The notes beneath the pieces are model-generated. The model saw only the letters and a list, made by a program, of their open reading frames with translations, searched no databases and had not been told where the DNA came from. Position numbers and translations under genes: made by a program. Source: Oscillospiraceae bacterium (GTDB lineage Bacteria > Bacillota > Clostridia > Oscillospirales > Acutalibacteraceae). Taken from it: 8,147 bases of DNA. Below are positions 6,170-8,147 of the stretch, piece by piece. Positions within the stretch are counted from its first letter, which is position 1; each line of letters begins with the position of its first letter. The stretch covers positions 1 to 8,147 of the forward strand of contig CACWJV010000066.1 in the NCBI GenBank assembly GCA_902761265.1. Direction: 5' to 3'.

Positions 6170-6931
6170 TCACGTCCTGTTTTCGGTGTTACTTATATCT
6201 TCGATTGGTTTCAGATTCAAATAGCGCAGCAGCCCGTTTGCGATGCACGCAGCGACCTTTTGCTGATAAGCGTCGGTTTTCAGCTTGTCGCGCTCCGCTT
6301 CGTTGGACAAAAAGCCGCACTCCGCCATCACGGCCGGCACTTTTGTATGATAGAGCAAAAAGATCTCCGTGCCGCTTTGTTTGATTTTGCGGGTGTTGTC
6401 CGGCTGAAGATCGGCGACAAACGCATCCTGCATACACTGCGCCAGCGTTTCAGACTGCGGATGGTTCGGCGAATAAAACATCTGGGCGCCGTCGTATTGC
6501 GGGTCGGTATATTTGTTTTGGTGGATGCTCAGGAGCACACAGTCCGGCGTCTGCTCCGTGCATTGCAGCCGGTAGCGCAAATCGGCGACCTTCTTTTCGC
6601 GCATCGTTGATGCCGACGCGTCATAATGGAGCGTGTCGTCCGACCGCGTGAGCAAAATACGAAAGCCTTGTGCTTGCAGCAGCGCGTCGAGTTTTCGCGT
6701 GATGGAAAGATTGATGTCCTTTTCCTTTGTTCCGTCGGCAGCCACAGCGCCGCCGTCCTCCCCGCCGTGCCCGGCGTCTAAAATGATGAGCGGCATCGCA
6801 CCCGAGAGATTTGCCGAAGCGGTCTTTGCCGCCCGGCCGCCGAAAAGCAGCGCAAGCAGCACAACCACAAGCAATCCAAGCGGCAGCCCCAGCCCCCGCA
6901 ACCGGAACGCGCAAAAACAAAACTTTTTCAA
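6170..6931 (-). CDS. CwlD-like N-acetylmuramoyl-L-alanine amidase
   Basis: A zinc amidase (Amidase_3) that cuts the amide bond between muramic acid and L-alanine in peptidoglycan. The 253-residue protein starts MKKFCFCAFRLRG, has one hydrophobic segment (about 14-31) acting as signal anchor, then the catalytic domain. The L-I-I-L-D-A-G-H-G-G motif gives zinc ligand H55, K-E-K-D-I-N-L gives E70, S-I-H-Q-N gives H137, and A-E-C-G-F-L-S-N gives the catalytic E204. The K-E-K-D-I-N-L motif resembles CwlD, which makes muramic lactam in spore cortex; vegetative paralogues exist, so the symbol is left open. The start is TTG, supported by a GAGGTG site at 6939-6944 seven bases upstream; no in-frame ATG precedes the hydrophobic segment. 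A hairpin covers that site. The stop is 4 bp before radA. Confidence 0.92.
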   Translation of the reverse strand: MKKFCFCAFRLRGLGLPLGLLVVVLLALLFGGRAAKTASANLSGAMPLIILDAGHGGEDGGAVAADGTKEKDINLSITRKLDALLQAQGFRILLTRSDDTLHYDASASTMREKKVADLRYRLQCTEQTPDCVLLSIHQNKYTDPQYDGAQMFYSPNHPQSETLAQCMQDAFVADLQPDNTRKIKQSGTEIFLLYHTKVPAVMAECGFLSNEAERDKLKTDAYQQKVAACIANGLLRYLNLKPIEDISNTENRT

Positions 6932-6967
6932 AGCGGATCACCTCATTGCATTTTATGGCGATCCGCT
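6932..6967 (-). promoter_or_regulatory. Hairpin sequestering the cwlD-like ribosome binding site
   Basis: In the minus-strand transcript an 11-bp stem forms between 6957-6967 and 6932-6942 (ten Watson-Crick pairs and one G-U), closing a 14-base loop AUAAAAUGCAAUGA. Most of the GAGGUG Shine-Dalgarno site is inside the right arm and the stem ends at the base before the UUG start codon. As drawn, translation initiation would be blocked until the stem opens. The loop itself spells AUG-CAA-UGA, a two-codon open frame. Pairing is read directly; regulation is inferred. Confidence 0.7.
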
Positions 6968-6982
6968 ACGGTTCATACTTGT

Positions 6983-7012
6983 ATTATAACATAATTACTC
7001 GTAGATTTGCAA
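6983..7012 (-). promoter_or_regulatory. Promoter of the cwlD-radA operon
   Basis: On the minus strand TTGCAA (7007-7012) and a perfect TATAAT (6983-6988) are 18 bases apart, with an extended -10 TG. The -35 lies inside the last codons of the upstream carboxypeptidase gene. The expected start near 6976 gives a leader of about 45 bases, which contains the hairpin. It resembles a vegetative sigma-A promoter rather than a sporulation sigma-E or sigma-G promoter, which argues for a vegetative role of the amidase. Confidence 0.72.
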
Positions 7013-7660
7013 GTATTCTTCAAGCGTCAGTTGTTCTTCCTGTATCACCTGCGCTGCGTCTGTGCCGACATAGCGATAATGCCAACGTTCATATTGAAAC
7101 CCGGTTTCCTCTGTTTTGTTTTTTGGATAACGAAGGATGAAGCCGTAACGATAGGCATTGTTTTCCAACCAGGCATAAAGCTGATCCGCATTTGTTTTGC
7201 CTTTCTTTTGGATATCTATCGCCAGTCCCAACTGGTGTTCACTGTGATCCGGCAGTGCGACGGTGAGCTGCGCTTCCGCGGTTGCCTGTTCTTCTGTATA
7301 TCCCTGCTTCATAATTTCATGGATGCGGGTTTTCAGAATATCTGCCTGCTGTTGTTTTGTGCGGTAGCAATGGGCAGCCTGTAAGTCCAGTCCGTTTGCA
7401 CGCGCATCGTCAAACATTTCCTGCAGTTCCGGATAGATTCTTCGATCAATCTGTTCGCCGTTGGCTAGTTTACACAACTGTGGAATATACGTTTTCGGAA
7501 CAGAACGGGTTTTTGTGACCAATGTCAGGTACCAGGGCAAATGATCGTACTTGGTTTCCGCGTTGTTTTTATCTGTCAATTGCAGCATCATGACAGTTGA
7601 AATAAGCAGTACGAGCATAACAATAGCTACACGAAGGATTCTTTTCGTATGTTTGTTCAT
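6995..7660 (-). CDS. VanY-type D-alanyl-D-alanine carboxypeptidase, membrane-anchored
   Basis: Zinc peptidase of family M15B that removes the terminal D-alanine from peptidoglycan stem peptides outside the membrane. The 221-residue protein has a basic start (MNKHTKRILR), one hydrophobic anchor (about 11-28), then the catalytic domain. Motifs are C-Y-R-T-K-Q-Q-Q (98-105), S-E-H-Q-L-G-L-A-I-D-I (140-150) with zinc ligands H142 and D149, and Y-E-R-W-H-Y-R-Y-V-G (190-199) with catalytic E191 and zinc ligand H194. The frame extends 11 codons upstream, but ATG 7660 is chosen because a full AAAGGAG (7670-7676) lies nine bases before it. Base use looks more AT-rich than radA or asd (by eye), hinting at separate ancestry. 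No vanR/S/H/A/X genes are adjacent, so it is more likely a cell-wall maintenance enzyme than glycopeptide resistance. Confidence 0.92.
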   Translation of the reverse strand: MNKHTKRILRVAIVMLVLLISTVMMLQLTDKNNAETKYDHLPWYLTLVTKTRSVPKTYIPQLCKLANGEQIDRRIYPELQEMFDDARANGLDLQAAHCYRTKQQQADILKTRIHEIMKQGYTEEQATAEAQLTVALPDHSEHQLGLAIDIQKKGKTNADQLYAWLENNAYRYGFILRYPKNKTEETGFQYERWHYRYVGTDAAQVIQEEQLTLEEYLQIYE

Positions 7661-7683
7661 CTTGAACAACTCCTTTCGTATCC

Positions 7684-7738
7684 ATGATACCAAAAAAGCG
7701 CAGATGATGTCTTAAGAAATCCTTACGTTATTCTTACA
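7684..7738 (-). promoter_or_regulatory. Promoter with three 11-bp-phased direct repeats
   Basis: On the plus strand CTTAAG (7711-7716), CTTACG (7722-7727) and CTTACA (7733-7738) are separated by exactly five bases each, giving an 11-bp period. On the minus strand they read TGTAAG, CGTAAG and CTTAAG, close to the WalR and PhoP style hexamer-N5-hexamer sites of OmpR-family response regulators. Downstream lies an extended -10 (TG-G-TATCAT, hexamer at 7684-7689). The -35 position (7707-7712) has no consensus and touches the nearest repeat, as in activator-dependent promoters. Transcription would start about 7677, just before the ribosome binding site. Repeats are seen; the regulator is inferred. 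Confidence 0.6.
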
Positions 7739-7744
7739 CTTTTC

Positions 7745-7775
7745 TGAAAAAAGAAAAGCGTCCGACGGACGCTTT
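7745..7775 (-). terminator. Terminator after V-type ATPase subunit D
   Basis: A perfect 9-bp stem (7755-7763 with 7767-7775) with a three-base loop is followed on the minus strand by a T-rich run with TTTTCTTTTTTC. The first bases of the stem overlap the TAA stop codon of the ATPase subunit gene. It isolates the ATPase operon from the carboxypeptidase gene downstream. Confidence 0.9.
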
Positions 7776-8147
7776 ATTTTTCTTTCTTTTCCTTGGTGCG
7801 CTTGGTGACCTTGAGGCGCGAAAAATCCTCGCGTTCCTTTTCGTCAAGCACATCGGTGATATACTTCACCGTTTCGCTCAGGCGCGGAATCATAATATTG
7901 TTCAGCGCGTTGGAGCGCTTCTGCGTTTTTTTCACCGCGTCCGCCAGACGGTAGACGCTGTTTTCAATTTGCGCCAGACGCACCGTCAGCGTTTTGACTT
8001 CGTTAAACCTGCGGCACGCCTCGTCGAAATCGGAATTGGTGGCCAAAAAGCCGAAGTCTCGCACATCCGTTTCACGCGGATGGATCTCCAGCGTCGGCAC
8101 CTCCACACCCATCACAGAGCGGTAATCGAGCGACACAGAATCATCCA
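7774..8147 (-). CDS. atpD: V-type ATP synthase subunit D, C-terminal part
   Basis: Subunit D is the coiled-coil central stalk of the V/A-type rotary ATPase that links the catalytic head to the membrane ring. The window holds the last 124 or so codons; the start lies beyond the right edge. The segment S-V-M-G-V-E-V-P matches the N-I-M-S-V-K-V-P of Enterococcus NtpD. The C-terminal helix Q-K-R-S-N-A-L-N-N-I-M-I-P-R-L-S-E-T-V-K followed by L-D-E-K-E-R-E-D-F-S-R-L-K matches the R-R-R-V-N-A-L and I-P-Q-L-E-E-T-I region of the family. A lysine/glutamate-rich tail ends the protein. A GTG at 8136 is not taken as a start because the frame stays open to the window edge and the full-length family needs about 80 more residues. 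Probably the last gene of its ATPase operon, since a terminator follows immediately. Confidence 0.93.
   Translation of the reverse strand, partial: DDSVSLDYRSVMGVEVPTLEIHPRETDVRDFGFLATNSDFDEACRRFNEVKTLTVRLAQIENSVYRLADAVKKTQKRSNALNNIMIPRLSETVKYITDVLDEKEREDFSRLKVTKRTKEKKEK

Noticed and set aside
5629..6384. A 251-codon open frame on the plus strand opposite radA and the amidase
   Set aside because: It spans two real minus-strand genes and their junction, shows no family motif, and has no promoter or ribosome binding site of note.
6995..7660. Glycopeptide resistance cluster
   Set aside because: A VanY-type domain alone does not indicate resistance, and none of the vanH/A/X or sensor-regulator genes is next to it.

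Overview
The window reads as housekeeping chromosome of an anaerobic, low-to-mid-GC Firmicute of the class Clostridia, plausibly Oscillospirales/Ruminococcaceae-like. This is inferred from Shine-Dalgarno-rich starts, an archaeal/fungal-type aspartate-semialdehyde dehydrogenase, a V-type ATPase subunit D, a CwlD-like amidase and the character of the proteins. No tRNA, rRNA, CRISPR array, insertion sequence or phage gene was seen.

Layout. Positions 1-1922 (minus strand) are a queuosine-tRNA operon: promoter, queA, a complete RelB/RelE-type toxin-antitoxin cassette with its own promoter, then the first 22 codons of tgt. The TA pair therefore sits between the two enzymes that put queuosine into tRNA (Tgt inserts preQ1, QueA converts it to epoxyqueuosine). 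From a divergent promoter, positions 1940-4063 (plus strand) carry asd-dapA, the second step of the aspartate pathway and the first committed lysine/diaminopimelate step. They end in a heptanucleotide-repeat tail and a strong bidirectional terminator. Positions 4064-7012 (minus strand) form a tight operon: cwlD-like amidase, then radA (DNA repair), then a putative pentein-fold protein (DUF6873-like). It has a good extended -10 promoter and a hairpin that buries the cwlD ribosome binding site. Positions 6995-7738 (minus strand) hold a membrane-anchored VanY-type D,D-carboxypeptidase behind a weak -35 promoter and three direct repeats with 11-bp period, typical of an OmpR-family response regulator site. 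The right edge (7745-8147, minus strand) is the 3' part of V-type ATPase subunit D and its terminator.

The genes fall into three themes. These are tRNA queuosine modification interrupted by a TA module, supply of diaminopimelate for lysine and peptidoglycan, and peptidoglycan trimming next to a DNA-repair gene. The gene content is mostly ordinary. The points of interest are regulatory and architectural: the TA insertion, the RBS-sequestering hairpin with a TTG start, the response-regulator boxes, the repeat-derived dapA tail and the radA-coupled pentein-like gene. I found nothing I would call a wholly new system. All positions and pairings were read by eye.
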